From Streptococcus suis (GTDB lineage Bacteria; Bacillota; Bacilli; Lactobacillales; Streptococcaceae): DNA of 64,000 bases. The stretch covers positions 1,922,001 through 1,986,000 of the forward strand of contig NZ_CP082205.1 in assembly GCF_019856455.1 (NCBI RefSeq), in the 5' to 3' direction. Under the pieces are notes generated by a model. That model was not told the origin of the DNA and did not search any database. It worked only from the letters and a program-made list of their open reading frames with translations. Shown piece by piece: positions 18,389 through 31,308 of this stretch; within the stretch, counting starts at the first letter, position 1, and every line of letters begins with the position of its first letter. The position numbers and the translations under genes are program-made.

Positions 18389-19738
18389 AATCTACAAGTA
18401 AACCAACGAATTCCCTTGAAAATCAAGCGAATGGGTATCAATGGCGAAGGTATTGGCTTTTATCAAAAAACGCTAGTCTTTGTTCCTGGTGCCCTCAAGG
18501 GGGAAGAAATCTATTGTCAAGTAACCTCTGTTAAACGTAATTTTGTGGAAGCAAGGCTACTGAAAATTAACAAGGAATCAAAATTCCGAGTCAAACCAAG
18601 CTGTGACATTTATCAAGCCTGTGGTGGCTGTCAAATCATGCACCTCCGTTATGACAAGCAACTGGACTTCAAGCAAGACCTGCTCCAACAAGCCTTGAAG
18701 AAATTTAAGCCAGCAGGCTATGAGGATTATCTTATTCACCCAACCATTGGAATGGATCAGCCAAGTCATTATCGGGCTAAATTACAATTTCAAACCCGTT
18801 CATTCAAGGGGGAAGTCAAGGCCGGTCTCTATGCGGAAAATTCCCATCGCTTGATCGGAATTACGAATTGTTACGTCCAAGATGCCGAAACACAAGAGAT
18901 TATCAACGGAATCGCAAAGCTACTCACCAAGCACCGTATTCCTATTTATAATGAGCGCAAGCAACATGGAATCCGCACGGTTATGGTCCGCAAGGCTCGA
19001 AAAACAGGTCAAGTTCAAGTGATCTTTGTCACCTCTTGTCAGGTTAATCTTATTAAATTAATTGATGAACTCACCAGTCAATTTCCAAGTATAATCACTA
19101 TTGCTCTAAACTGGAATAGACAGAAAACGAGTGATATTTATGGTGAAAAAACAGAAATTTTATGGGGCGAACAAGCTATCGATGAAGCTGTTTTAGATTA
19201 CGAATTCTCACTATCTCCACGGGCATTTTACCAACTAAATCCCCAACAAACAGAAATTCTATATGGCGAGGCCGTCAAGGCTTTGGATATTTCAGGAGAT
19301 GAAGACTTGATTGATGCCTACTGTGGCGTGGGCACAATCGGCTTCGCCTTTGCTAAAAAGGTCAAATCTGTTCGAGGTATGGACATTATTCCAGAAGCCA
19401 TCGAGGATGCTAAAGCAAACGCTAAACGAATGGGACTATCCAATACCCACTATGAGGCAGGTAAAGCAGAAGAAATCATTCCAAAGTGGTACCAAGAAGG
19501 CTACAGGGCCGATGCCTTGGTAGTTGATCCTCCACGAACTGGACTCGACGAAAAGCTCCTCAAAACCATTTTGGATTACAAACCAGCTAAAATGGTTTAT
19601 GTATCCTGCAACGTCTCCACTCTTGCAAGGGACCTTGTTGAGCTAAGCAAAGCCTACAAGGTAGAATACATTCAATCTGTCGACATGTTTCCCCACACAG
19701 CACGGACAGAGGCGGTTGTTAAACTAAGCAAAAAATAA
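18386..19738 (+). CDS. rlmD: 23S rRNA (uracil-5-)-methyltransferase
   Basis: SAM-dependent RumA/RlmCD-type enzyme, 450 residues. Order of domains: TRAM at residues 1-58, four Cys of the Fe-S site ([14 protein letters not shown] plus Cys in ITNCYV), SAM motif [16 protein letters not shown] near 315, DPPRTGLDE near 380 and the catalytic Cys in [13 protein letters not shown] near 405. In streptococci one enzyme may methylate both U747 and U1939; which one this is cannot be told here. The start has no ribosome site but is the canonical family start. Confidence 0.92.
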   Translation: MNLQVNQRIPLKIKRMGINGEGIGFYQKTLVFVPGALKGEEIYCQVTSVKRNFVEARLLKINKESKFRVKPSCDIYQACGGCQIMHLRYDKQLDFKQDLLQQALKKFKPAGYEDYLIHPTIGMDQPSHYRAKLQFQTRSFKGEVKAGLYAENSHRLIGITNCYVQDAETQEIINGIAKLLTKHRIPIYNERKQHGIRTVMVRKARKTGQVQVIFVTSCQVNLIKLIDELTSQFPSIITIALNWNRQKTSDIYGEKTEILWGEQAIDEAVLDYEFSLSPRAFYQLNPQQTEILYGEAVKALDISGDEDLIDAYCGVGTIGFAFAKKVKSVRGMDIIPEAIEDAKANAKRMGLSNTHYEAGKAEEIIPKWYQEGYRADALVVDPPRTGLDEKLLKTILDYKPAKMVYVSCNVSTLARDLVELSKAYKVEYIQSVDMFPHTARTEAVVKLSKK

Positions 19739-19796
19739 AAGGCACTATAAGACTATGACGGGTAAACCCACCATAGTCATATAGAGCCTTTTTGAG
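19738..19796 (+). terminator. rlmD terminator
   Basis: AAAGGCACTATA..TATAGAGCCTTTTT long imperfect hairpin enclosing GACTATG..CATAGTC, then T-run. Confidence 0.85.
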
Positions 19797-19849
19797 TGTA
19801 GAAAAAAGTCCCCTATGACCTACACTGAAAAACAACAAAACTCATATTT

Positions 19850-19962
19850 TCCAACACCAAATTAGAAACAACTAACAATCTCATCAAAGTCATTAAAAGA
19901 AATGCCTTTGGTTTCCGGAAGATAAGAGAGAGAGAACGAAGTTCGTACTCTCTTGGTGTTAG
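19850..19962 (+). pseudogene. Remnant of ISL3-family transposase C-terminus
   Basis: The frame reads SNTKLETTNNLIKVIKRNAF then GFRK, the conserved C-terminal end of ISL3/IS1167-type transposases. After a deletion that changes frame it reads ERTKFVLSWC and stops at 19960-19962. Nothing else of the IS remains. It sits between the rlmD terminator and the tRNA cluster. Confidence 0.8.
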
Positions 19963-20027
19963 CTTTTCATCTACCCACTACAGTTGACAAAGAGCTAAAA
20001 AAGAACATTGCTGCTCTCTTACAATAA

Positions 20028-20101
20028 TCGGGAAGACAGGATTCGAACCTGCGACACCTTGGTCCCAAACCAAGTACTCTACCAAGCTGAGCTACTTCCC
20101 G
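20028..20101 (-). tRNA. tRNA-Pro (UGG)
   Basis: Cloverleaf with anticodon loop TTTGGGA. Acceptor CGGGAAG/CTTCCCG; no encoded CCA. Last tRNA of the cluster. Confidence 0.97.
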
Positions 20102-20148
20102 ATACTATTAAAAATAAAGCTCCCCTAACGTCTCCATTAAGCGAGTGA

Positions 20149-20222
20149 TGCACCCTAGAGGAGTCGAACCTCTAACCGCCTGATTCGTAGTCAGGTACTC
20201 TATCCAGTTGAGCTAAGGGTGC
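20149..20222 (-). tRNA. tRNA-Arg (ACG)
   Basis: Anticodon loop CTACGAA, acceptor GCACCCT/AGGGTGC. The A34 is expected to be edited to inosine. Confidence 0.97.
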
Positions 20223-20240
20223 TAACTATTATAATCTTCA

Positions 20241-20324
20241 TGCCGAGGACCGGAATCGAACCGGTACGATGTTGCCATCGCAGGATTTTAAGTCCTGTGC
20301 GTCTGCCAGTTCCGCCACCCCGGC
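20241..20324 (-). tRNA. tRNA-Leu (UAA)
   Basis: Long variable arm (CGATGGCAACATCG region), anticodon loop CTTAAAA, acceptor GCCGGGG. Confidence 0.97.
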
Positions 20325-20331
20325 CTCTCAA

Positions 20332-20403
20332 AGCGAACGACGGGATTCGAACCCGCGACCCCCACCTTGGCAAGGTGGTGTTCTACCACTGAACTACGTT
20401 CGC
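20332..20403 (-). tRNA. tRNA-Gly (GCC)
   Basis: Anticodon loop TTGCCAA, acceptor GCGAACG/CGTTCGC. Confidence 0.97.
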
Positions 20404-20415
20404 AATCTTTCCTAA

Positions 20416-20488
20416 TGCCGGCTACATGACTTGAACACGCGACCCTCTGATTACAAATCAGATGCTCTACCAACTGAGCTAAGCCGGC
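20416..20488 (-). tRNA. tRNA-Thr (UGU)
   Basis: Anticodon loop TTTGTAA, acceptor GCCGGCT/AGCCGGC. The T-loop reads GTTCAAG. Confidence 0.97.
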
Positions 20489-20506
20489 TAAATTATATTT
20501 CTCCTA

Positions 20507-20588
20507 TGCGGGTTAAGGGACTTGAACCCCCACGCCCGAAAGCGCCAGATCCTAAATCTGGTGCGTCTGCCAATTCCGCCAAACCCGC
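20507..20588 (-). tRNA. tRNA-Leu (UAG)
   Basis: Anticodon loop TTTAGGA, long variable arm, acceptor GCGGGTT/AACCCGC. Confidence 0.97.
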
Positions 20589-20591
20589 ATA

Positions 20592-20664
20592 TGACTCGTG
20601 CTGGGCTCGAACCAGCGACCCATTGATTAAAAGTCAATTGCTCTACCAACTGAGCTAACGAGTC
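20592..20664 (-). tRNA. tRNA-Lys (UUU)
   Basis: Anticodon loop CTTTTAA, acceptor GACTCGT/ACGAGTC. Confidence 0.97.
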
Positions 20665-20680
20665 GAAAATATGAAGCAAA

Positions 20681-20728
20681 CTCCGTTTGCTCTATCTCCA
20701 ACTTCAAATAGTCTCCCAGACTATTTGA
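20681..20728. other. Two hairpins inside the tRNA operon
   Basis: GCAAACTCCGTTTGC (20684-20698) and CAAATAGTC..GACTATTTG (20706-20728) between tRNA-Asp and tRNA-Lys. Neither has a T-run on the minus strand. They may be processing signals; that is inference. Confidence 0.45.
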
Positions 20729-20729
20729 A

Positions 20730-20802
20730 CGGTCCCGACGGGAATCGAACCCGCGATCTTCGCCGTGACAGGGCGACGTGATAACCGCTACACTACGGGA
20801 CC
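20730..20802 (-). tRNA. tRNA-Asp (GUC)
   Basis: Anticodon loop CTGTCAC, acceptor GGTCCCG/CGGGACC, discriminator G. Confidence 0.97.
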
Positions 20803-20804
20803 TA

Positions 20805-20877
20805 TGGGAGTTAACGGGATCGAACCGCTGACCCTCTGCTTGTAAGGCAGATGCTCTCCCAGCTGAGCTAAACTCCC
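20805..20877 (-). tRNA. tRNA-Val (UAC)
   Basis: Anticodon loop CTTACAA, acceptor GGGAGTT/AACTCCC. First tRNA after 5S, six bases away. Confidence 0.97.
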
Positions 20878-20883
20878 AAATTG

Positions 20884-20998
20884 CTAAGCGACTACCGTAT
20901 CTAACAGGGGGCACCCCCCAACTACTTCAGGCGTTCTAGGGCTTAACTGCTGTGTTCGGCATGGGTACAGGTGTATCTCCTAGGCTATCGTCACTTAA
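20884..20998 (-). rRNA. rrf: 5S ribosomal RNA
   Basis: About 115 nt, TTAAGTGACGATAGCCTAGG at the 5' end and CCGAACACAGCAGTTAAGCC inside, both typical of streptococcal 5S. Ends are placed by pairing of AAGTGAC with GTCGCTT. Confidence 0.95.
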
Positions 20999-21198
20999 CT
21001 AATGAGTCTTGTCAACTCAAAATTGAATATCTATATTCTAACAAGAAACCGTGCGCTTGTCAATATTGACTCTAGTTTTAATAAGTAATTGTATTCGAAC
21101 TAAAAAGCTAGCGATTTAGAAAAATCGCCTTGAAGTCTAACCGACTTCCGCGTTGATTTCCTAAAATCATACGCTTTTCTTAACGTTCTCATTACTTA

Positions 21199-24104
<2,906 letters not shown>

Positions 24105-24398
24105 TTAATTACTAGTTTTTTTCTAAACTAGAAAACTCATTAAATATTCACAGCGTTTTCGGTTTATTTTCTTGTTACTATTTCTTAATGTATCCTTTCA
24201 GATACATCAGGAATGTTTGATAGATATTCAATTTTCAATGGACAAGTTTAGGATATGAACGACAGTCGCCTTAGCGAAACTTCTGTAGAAAATTAGGAAT
24301 CTGACGCTGTGTGTCTTGCACACAAGGAAGATTGTCTATTTTCCTAAGAAGTTAGTCGTGAATTCAACTATCCTTCTTAACAAGATTTCTCCTGTTAA
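24105..24398. other. 16S-23S spacer, 23S-proximal part
   Basis: 294 bases with no gene. Contains AT-rich stretches and likely RNase III processing arms around the 23S ends. Nothing else is seen. Confidence 0.6.
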
Positions 24399-24471
24399 TG
24401 GAGCCTAGCGGGATCGAACCGCTGACCTCCTGCGTGCAAAGCAGGCGCTCTCCCAGCTGAGCTAAGGCCCC
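24399..24471 (-). tRNA. tRNA-Ala (UGC)
   Basis: Anticodon loop TTTGCAC, acceptor GGGGCCT/AGGCTCC with one G-U pair. Standard spacer tRNA of streptococcal rrn operons. Confidence 0.97.
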
Positions 24472-24596
24472 GTACATTTTTATGTACCTGTTAACGTATT
24501 TAATTGTTTCGATATAATATCATTTTTGAGACGCTGGCCCCTGTCGTGCACTAGCTCCGCTAGTTTCGACAAAGCTTCAACCTAAAGGTTTCGCTT

Positions 24597-24613
24597 AGCT
24601 GAGCTAAGGCCCC
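24597..24613 (-). pseudogene. 5' fragment of tRNA-Ala in the spacer
   Basis: GGGGCCTTAGCTCAGCT on the minus strand is identical to the first 17 bases of the intact tRNA-Ala 142 bases downstream. After it the sequence departs (AAGCGAAACC). A second GGGGCC stands at 24535-24540. It looks like a leftover of a duplicated or replaced tRNA. Confidence 0.75.
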
Positions 24614-24660
24614 ACAAGACCTCTCAAAATTAAAGAAGACTGACGTACAGGTTTCCATTT

Positions 24661-26214
<1,554 letters not shown>

Positions 26215-26370
26215 AAGTTTTGATTCAAACTCAAGCTATTGCTAGCTTTCCGTTTTATTGTTTTTTTGTCATTGACGATTTATCCTTAGATAAATCACCC
26301 TGCACGTTTGGTTCGTCTTCTTTAATTTTCAAAGGTCTTGTCGTTATCGCGCTCTCGCGACAACCATCTT

Positions 26371-26579
26371 AGTTTATCATTTCTTGTGAACTTTGTCAAC
26401 ACTTTTTTGAAACTTTTTTTCGTTCCTCTGTTAACCAGTCCCGCAAGAGACAACTCAATTATTTTATCATCTTCTGATGGGCTTGTCAACACTTTTTCGA
26501 AACTTTTTTTCGTTCCTCTATTAACCAGTCCCTCAAGAGACAACTCATTTATTCTATCACGACTTATATACATTGTCAA
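26371..26579 (-). promoter_or_regulatory. Three tandem rrn promoters in exact 90-bp repeats
   Basis: P1 TTGACA (26574-26579) with TAGAAT (26551-26556); P2 TTGACA (26484-26489) with TAAAAT (26461-26466); P3 TTGACA (26394-26399) with TAAACT (26371-26376). Each spacer is 17 bases. The promoters are 90 bases apart, and between them GAGTTGTCTCTTGMGGGACT and GAACGAAAAAAAGTTTC are repeated. All have consensus -35 boxes. Confidence 0.93.
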
Positions 26580-26592
26580 CCGGTTTTTTGAA

Positions 26593-26634
26593 AATAATAA
26601 AACAGCTGCAAAAACTGCAACTGTTTTATTATCT
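26593..26634 (-). terminator. hpf terminator
   Basis: AATAATAAAACAG..CTGTTTTATTAT hairpin containing TGCA..TGCA, directly after the hpf stop codon and just ahead of rrn P1. Confidence 0.8.
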
Positions 26635-27177
26635 TTATTGACGTACCTCTAGAAGACCCAAATCTCCATCTTCGCGTCTATACAATACATTTGTTGTGCC
26701 GTCATTAGCATCTGTATAGATAAAGAAATCATGTCCGAGCAACTCCAATTGGAGGACTGCTTCTTCCATATCCATTGGTTTCAAGTCTACTTGCTTAGTA
26801 CGAACCACTTTTACTTCCTCACCTGTTTGCTCAACAAGTTCATCTGTAAAGACTTGACCAGTTGCCACTTTTTGACGATGTTTTCGTTCAATCTTGGTTT
26901 TGTTACGACGAATTTGACGTTCAATCTTATCTACTACAAGATCGATAGAGCCATACATTTCTTGTGAAATATCTTCTGCGCGAAGTGTAACTGCTCCAAC
27001 TGGAATTGTCACTTCTACTTTTGCGCGCTTGTCACGGTAAACTTTTAGATTTACTTTAGCATTCAACTCTTGTTCTTCATTGAAATATTTCTCAATCTTA
27101 GCCACTTTCTCTTCTACATAGGTGCGAAGTGCATCTGTAACTTCAAGGTTTTCTCCACGAATACTGAATTTAATCAT
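26635..27177 (-). CDS. hpf: Ribosome hibernation promoting factor, long form
   Basis: 180 residues. N-terminal S30AE domain (MIKFSIRGENLEVTDALRTY, EKVAKIEKYF, KVEVTIPVG) and C-terminal dimerisation domain (KPMDMEEAVLQLELLGHDFF, NVLYRREDGDLGLLE). The long form pairs 70S ribosomes into 100S dimers in stationary phase. Its own promoter TATAAT lies about 45 bases upstream. It sits between comFC and the rrn operon as in other streptococci. Confidence 0.95.
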   Translation of the reverse strand: MIKFSIRGENLEVTDALRTYVEEKVAKIEKYFNEEQELNAKVNLKVYRDKRAKVEVTIPVGAVTLRAEDISQEMYGSIDLVVDKIERQIRRNKTKIERKHRQKVATGQVFTDELVEQTGEEVKVVRTKQVDLKPMDMEEAVLQLELLGHDFFIYTDANDGTTNVLYRREDGDLGLLEVRQ

Positions 27178-27254
27178 ATTTAGTACCTCTTTCTTGGCTT
27201 TCGCCTTTCTTCACTATTATTATACCACATTATAAGAATATTGCAACCGTTTTC

Positions 27255-27920
27255 TCATCGTGTTAGTGAAAATGTTTTGATTTCTTTCCTACCAATTTTC
27301 ATGAAAAGTTCTACAGCAAGTTGGATTGTGGCTCCTGTTGTATATATATCGTCGAATAATAATATTTTTTCTGGCACTTCTTTTTCATCTAATAGATAGA
27401 ACATCTGTTTTGCTTCTAGTCTCTCTGCACGATTTTTAGATGATTGTTTTTGGCTTTCATACTTTCCAAGAAGGGACTGATAGGGAATATTTGTAGCACT
27501 CAAAAGTCCTTCCACTTGATTAAAACCGCGTTCTGATAGTCGTTTTTGACTAATTGGTATGGGAACAATTGTGTAGTCAGGAAACTGGCTTAACGCTATT
27601 CTAAGCTTTTTAGCAAAAATATTTCTTAAAACATAGTCTCCTTGAAATTTGTAGCGACTAAAATAATGTGCCATCGCTTGATTATATTGGTACAAAGCTG
27701 TGTGGACAACTGTTTTCCCTTGATTCTGCCAGTACTGACAATCCTTGCAACTTTCCGATTCTCCATTTTTATAACAATGTGGACAGTGTTGCTCTGCTAT
27801 TTCCTCAAAAGTTGAAAAACATTCTTCACATATACCCGATTTTTCTTTACTAAAGAAGATGAGATCTGAAAATCTTGTTTTATTTTTCATAGCTTGACCG
27901 CACAATAGACAATTAGACAT
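27255..27920 (-). CDS. comFC: Competence protein ComFC
   Basis: 221 residues, needed for DNA uptake. Zinc-ribbon Cys pairs CLLCG (4-8), CEEC, CPHC, CKDC are at the N-terminus, and the phosphoribosyltransferase-type motif ILLFDDIYTTGATIQ is near 190. The gene overlaps the end of comFA by eight bases and is expressed with it from a SigX promoter. Confidence 0.92.
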   Translation of the reverse strand: MSNCLLCGQAMKNKTRFSDLIFFSKEKSGICEECFSTFEEIAEQHCPHCYKNGESESCKDCQYWQNQGKTVVHTALYQYNQAMAHYFSRYKFQGDYVLRNIFAKKLRIALSQFPDYTIVPIPISQKRLSERGFNQVEGLLSATNIPYQSLLGKYESQKQSSKNRAERLEAKQMFYLLDEKEVPEKILLFDDIYTTGATIQLAVELFMKIGRKEIKTFSLTR

Positions 27921-29205
27921 AACCAGCCTCCTTGTTCATCTGTTTAATTTCAGCGATTGCCTTTTCAATGGCTCCTGTACTTCCCTCATGATAAAACTGG
28001 AGTAAACCAGTCGGACGTTCCATACTCCTACCAACCCGACCTGCAATCTGAACGAGACTTGACGCTGTGTAGAGGTAATGATTGGCTTGAACAACAAAGA
28101 CGTCTACACATGGGAAGGTCACCCCACGTTCAAGAATAGTAGTCGAGATTAAGACTGTGATTTCTCTCTTGCGAAACCCTTCAACTATTTCAAGGCGATT
28201 TTCTGTTTGACTGGATACAAAGCCAATTGTTTCTTCTGGGAATGTTTTTTTCATTATCTTGGTAAATTCTTGACCTTTGGAGATTTCTGGGACAAAAATA
28301 AGTAAGGGAAAGCCTGACTTTCTCTGTTCTTCAATCGCTTTTTTCAACTTTGGGACTAGTCTATTTTTCTTTAGGGTATCATCGAATTTACTAAACCAGA
28401 CTTTTTGCGGGACAACAAGTGGGTTGCCATGAAAGCGCCTTGGCAAACTAAGACGACTTAATTTGCCTGTTCTGACTTTTTTATCCAATTCATCTGTTGA
28501 AGTCGCCGTCAGAAAAACTTGAACACCGACTTCCTTGACCGCATTGTCTGCTGCTTGATAGAGCATGGGATTATCTGCATAGGGAAAGGCGTCTACTTCA
28601 TCAATCAAAACCAAATCAAAGGCCTGATAAAATTTTAATAACTGATGTGTGGTTGCTACAACTAATGGGGTTCGGAAATATGGTTCAGACTCTCCATGCA
28701 GTAAACTAATTGGAACTGAAAAGTCGTTTTGCAGACGTTTATAGAGTTCGATACAAACATCAATTCGAGGACTGGCTAGGCAAACCGCTCCGCCTTTATC
28801 AATCACTGAGGCAACGGTGTGGTAGATCATTTCTGTCTTACCTGCTCCTGTTACTGCATGAACCAATGTCGCACGATTATTTTCCACGTTTGCAACTAGT
28901 CCATCTGAAATTCTTTGTTGCCAATCAGTTAATTGACCTTTCCACTTTAAACACTTAGTGATTGAAAAATCTTTCTGAGGAAAATGATAGAGTTTTTCGT
29001 CTGACCGTACTCTGCCTAGAAGCAAGCAGGCTCGACAGTAATAAGCATCGTTTGGCAATTTGTTTTCTTCTTCAAAAGTTGTTCCACAGCGAAAGCAGTT
29101 ATTCTTTTTTGTAATACTTGACACTTTTTCTGCTTTTTCTCTTTCTTTTGCTGTCAATTGGTATTTGGTAAATAATCTTCCATAATAATTTTCTAATTCT
29201 TTCAT
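27913..29205 (-). CDS. comFA: Competence helicase ComFA
   Basis: 430 residues, DEAD-like ATPase that pulls incoming single-stranded DNA. Zinc site CFRCG..CRAC (residues 38-60), Walker A VTGAGKTEM near 118, Walker B LIDEVDAF near 200, TATSTDE near 235 and motif VI QIAGRVGRS near 395. ATG 29205 is chosen; a GTG one codon earlier is also possible. The SigX box ends eight bases before the ATG. Confidence 0.93.
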   Translation of the reverse strand: MKELENYYGRLFTKYQLTAKEREKAEKVSSITKKNNCFRCGTTFEEENKLPNDAYYCRACLLLGRVRSDEKLYHFPQKDFSITKCLKWKGQLTDWQQRISDGLVANVENNRATLVHAVTGAGKTEMIYHTVASVIDKGGAVCLASPRIDVCIELYKRLQNDFSVPISLLHGESEPYFRTPLVVATTHQLLKFYQAFDLVLIDEVDAFPYADNPMLYQAADNAVKEVGVQVFLTATSTDELDKKVRTGKLSRLSLPRRFHGNPLVVPQKVWFSKFDDTLKKNRLVPKLKKAIEEQRKSGFPLLIFVPEISKGQEFTKIMKKTFPEETIGFVSSQTENRLEIVEGFRKREITVLISTTILERGVTFPCVDVFVVQANHYLYTASSLVQIAGRVGRSMERPTGLLQFYHEGSTGAIEKAIAEIKQMNKEAGYV

Positions 29206-29213
29206 CACTTATT

Positions 29214-29221
29214 TATTCGGA
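29214..29221 (-). promoter_or_regulatory. SigX/ComX cin-box of comFA
   Basis: TCCGAATA on the minus strand fits the streptococcal late-competence box TNCGAATA. It ends eight bases before the comFA ATG, which implies a very short 5' leader. Confidence 0.8.
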
Positions 29222-29225
29222 ATTT

Positions 29226-29264
29226 CTTGTCAGTTTTTAAAAAAATTAGTACAATTTGGTTATG
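29226..29264 (+). promoter_or_regulatory. yigZ promoter, leaderless start
   Basis: TTGTCA (29226-29231), 18 bases, TACAAT (29250-29255), six bases, ATG. No Shine-Dalgarno sequence is present. Confidence 0.65.
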
Positions 29265-29894
29265 AAAGAATTTAAAACAATTAGAGAAGATGGTATTGTT
29301 GAAGAAGAAATTAAAAAGTCACGATTTATCTGCTTTATGAAACGAGTGACCAGCGAGGAGGAAGCTCGCGACTTTATCAACAAAATCAAGAAAGAACATT
29401 ACAAGGCTACTCATAACTGCTCTGCTTTTGTCCTTGGAGAAAATATGGAAATCAAGCGTTCCTCAGATGATGGGGAGCCGTCTGGTACTGCTGGTGTGCC
29501 AATGCTGACAGTTTTAGAAAATCACGAACTGACCAATGTCGCAACGGTGGTTACCCGCTATTTTGGAGGTATCAAACTCGGAGCAGGCGGACTTATTCGT
29601 GCTTACGCTGGAACCGTGGCTAATGCAGTCAAGGAAATCGGGGTTGTGGAAGTTAAGGAGCAGGAAGGGATTTCCATTAGCATGTCCTATGCCCAATACC
29701 AAGAGTTTGCCAATTGGCGAGCTGAGCAAGGTCTAGAAGAATTTGATACCCATTTCATGACTGATGTTTCAACCATGATTTTTGTAGATAAAGAATTCCT
29801 TGAACAAACCTTAGCAAGTCTCACTGACTTTTACCACGGAAAGGTATCCGCGGAAAAAGCTAACTCTCGTATCGTTGAGGTACCTGTCTATTAA
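29262..29894 (+). CDS. YigZ/IMPACT family protein
   Basis: 210 residues. The IMPACT domain is clear: [42 protein letters not shown] and [19 protein letters not shown]. The second half is the DUF1949 ferredoxin-like domain. Eukaryotic members act on GCN1; the bacterial role is not settled. It is divergent from comFA and has its own promoter with a predicted leaderless start. A TTG at 29256 is an alternative start but sits inside the expected start-site region. Confidence 0.9.
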   Translation: MKEFKTIREDGIVEEEIKKSRFICFMKRVTSEEEARDFINKIKKEHYKATHNCSAFVLGENMEIKRSSDDGEPSGTAGVPMLTVLENHELTNVATVVTRYFGGIKLGAGGLIRAYAGTVANAVKEIGVVEVKEQEGISISMSYAQYQEFANWRAEQGLEEFDTHFMTDVSTMIFVDKEFLEQTLASLTDFYHGKVSAEKANSRIVEVPVY

Positions 29895-29922
29895 AAAAAG
29901 CTATCGGCGAGATAGTTTTTTA
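29891..29922 (+). terminator. yigZ terminator
   Basis: AAAAAAGCTATC..GATAGTTTTTT. Confidence 0.9.
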
Positions 29923-29982
29923 TATTATCCTTTTTTGACTTTCTACTATATAATGTATAATAACATTATTTGGAGGTGCCAT

Positions 29983-30909
29983 ATGGCTATTTATCAAAAC
30001 ATTACTCAATTAGTTGGAAAAACACCTGTTATTAAACTCAATAATATCGTTCCAGAGGGGGCAGCGGAGGTCTATGTGAAATTAGAGGCCTTTAACCCAG
30101 GATCTTCTGTAAAAGACCGTATCGCCTTGGCTATGATTGAAGATGCTGAAAAAGCTGGTACAATCAAACCTGGAGATACTATTGTTGAGCCAACAAGTGG
30201 TAACACTGGTATCGGTCTTGCTTGGGTTGGAGCAGCAAAAGGTTATAAGGTGATTATCGTCATGCCTGAAACCATGAGTGTTGAGCGTCGTAAGATTATC
30301 CAAGCTTATGGAGCTGAACTTGTCTTGACTCCTGGTAGCGAAGGGATGAAAGGGGCTATCGCCAAAGCAAAAGAGATTGCTGAAGAAAAAAATGGCTGGG
30401 TTCCTTTCCAGTTTGCTAATCCATCCAATCCAAAAGTTCACGAAGATACAACAGGACAGGAAATTTTGGAAGACTTTGGCACAACCGGTTTAGATGCCTT
30501 TGTATCTGGCGTTGGTACTGGTGGTACCGTTTCAGGTGTTTCGCATATTTTGAAGACAGCAAATCCAGATATTGCTATCTATGCTGTCGAAGCTGATGAA
30601 TCAGCTGTCTTATCTGGTGAAGCACCTGGTCCGCACAAGATCCAAGGTATTTCGGCAGGTTTTATTCCAGATACTTTGGACACTAGCGCCTATGATGGCA
30701 TTATTCGTGTCAAATCCGACGATGCCTTAGCTACAGGTCGTGCTATCGGTGGAAAAGAAGGATTCTTAGTTGGTATTTCTTCAGGTGCAGCAATTCACGC
30801 TGCTATCGAAGTCGCTAAGGAGTTGGGAACTGGAAAAAAAGTGTTGGCAATCTTGCCTGATAACGGAGAACGTTACTTATCAACAGCTCTTTACGAGTTC
30901 AATGATTAA
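29983..30909 (+). CDS. cysK: Cysteine synthase (O-acetylserine sulfhydrylase)
   Basis: PLP enzyme making cysteine from O-acetylserine and sulfide; 308 residues from the ATG with GGAGG ahead. The PLP Lys is in [14 protein letters not shown] (near 43), the substrate loop is [13 protein letters not shown], and [13 protein letters not shown] binds the phosphate. SSGAAIHAA lies near 265. A longer frame upstream has no ribosome site. Promoter TATAAT at 29960-29970 region. Single-gene unit with terminators on both sides. Confidence 0.96.
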   Translation: MAIYQNITQLVGKTPVIKLNNIVPEGAAEVYVKLEAFNPGSSVKDRIALAMIEDAEKAGTIKPGDTIVEPTSGNTGIGLAWVGAAKGYKVIIVMPETMSVERRKIIQAYGAELVLTPGSEGMKGAIAKAKEIAEEKNGWVPFQFANPSNPKVHEDTTGQEILEDFGTTGLDAFVSGVGTGGTVSGVSHILKTANPDIAIYAVEADESAVLSGEAPGPHKIQGISAGFIPDTLDTSAYDGIIRVKSDDALATGRAIGGKEGFLVGISSGAAIHAAIEVAKELGTGKKVLAILPDNGERYLSTALYEFND

Positions 30910-30910
30910 A

Positions 30911-30950
30911 AAAGAAAGAAGGTTAGGAATGCATCCTATACCTTCTTTTC
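30911..30950. terminator. Bidirectional terminator between cysK and the S1-domain gene
   Basis: AAAGAAGGTTAGG..CCTATACCTTCTTT, with A-run on the left and T-run on the right. It partly overlaps the 3' end of the minus-strand gene. Confidence 0.8.
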
Positions 30951-31307
30951 TTTGGGTTCTTTGAGATAGCCTTTAGCTTCCTCAATCCATTTCGGAAGTT
31001 GTTTTGCTAAAGGGGAAAAACCAATTTTATTCCGTTCATTTGTAAAACGATGATGACGCGGAATTTTTTGTTGTTCTTCTTCCAAGGTCCGGATTGATAA
31101 ACTAGCCTTTTCAGTATATTCATCAAAGTCGACTACCTGTACCAAAACCTCTTGCCCCAATTTTAAATGATCATAAATATTATCAACAAAACCTGTTTTG
31201 ATTTCCGAGATATGGATTAGGCCCGTCGTCCCATTCTCTAATTGTACAAAGGCTCCATACGGTTGAATACCCGTTACTGTCCCCTTGAGTTTATCTCCGA
31301 TTTTCAT
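30936..31307 (-). CDS. S1 RNA-binding domain protein (CvfD/YugI type)
   Basis: 123 residues. One S1 domain occupies residues 1-75 (GDKLKGTVTGIQPYGAFVQL, GLIHISEI, VQVVDFDEYTEKASLSIRTL); the tail is basic. In pneumococcus the homologous CvfD is a post-transcriptional regulator. One base separates it from the HAD/cyclophilin gene, so it is co-transcribed. Its stop lies inside the shared terminator. Confidence 0.85.
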   Translation of the reverse strand: MKIGDKLKGTVTGIQPYGAFVQLENGTTGLIHISEIKTGFVDNIYDHLKLGQEVLVQVVDFDEYTEKASLSIRTLEEEQQKIPRHHRFTNERNKIGFSPLAKQLPKWIEEAKGYLKEPKEKKV

Positions 31308-31308
31308 C

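Noticed and set aside
17572..18441. Longer RecX starting at 18441.
   Set aside because: It would overlap the rlmD coding region, and the extra residues (hydrophobic, no family match) are not part of RecX.
26322..26579. Minus-strand frame with internal repeats (GLVNRGTKKSF), which looked like a repeat protein.
   Set aside because: It is the three 90-bp rrn promoter units read as codons; 90 is divisible by three, so the repeat stays in frame by chance.
26371..26580. Regular repeats resembling a small CRISPR array.
   Set aside because: The repeats carry -35 and -10 boxes at fixed places, the spacers are also conserved, and no cas genes are near.
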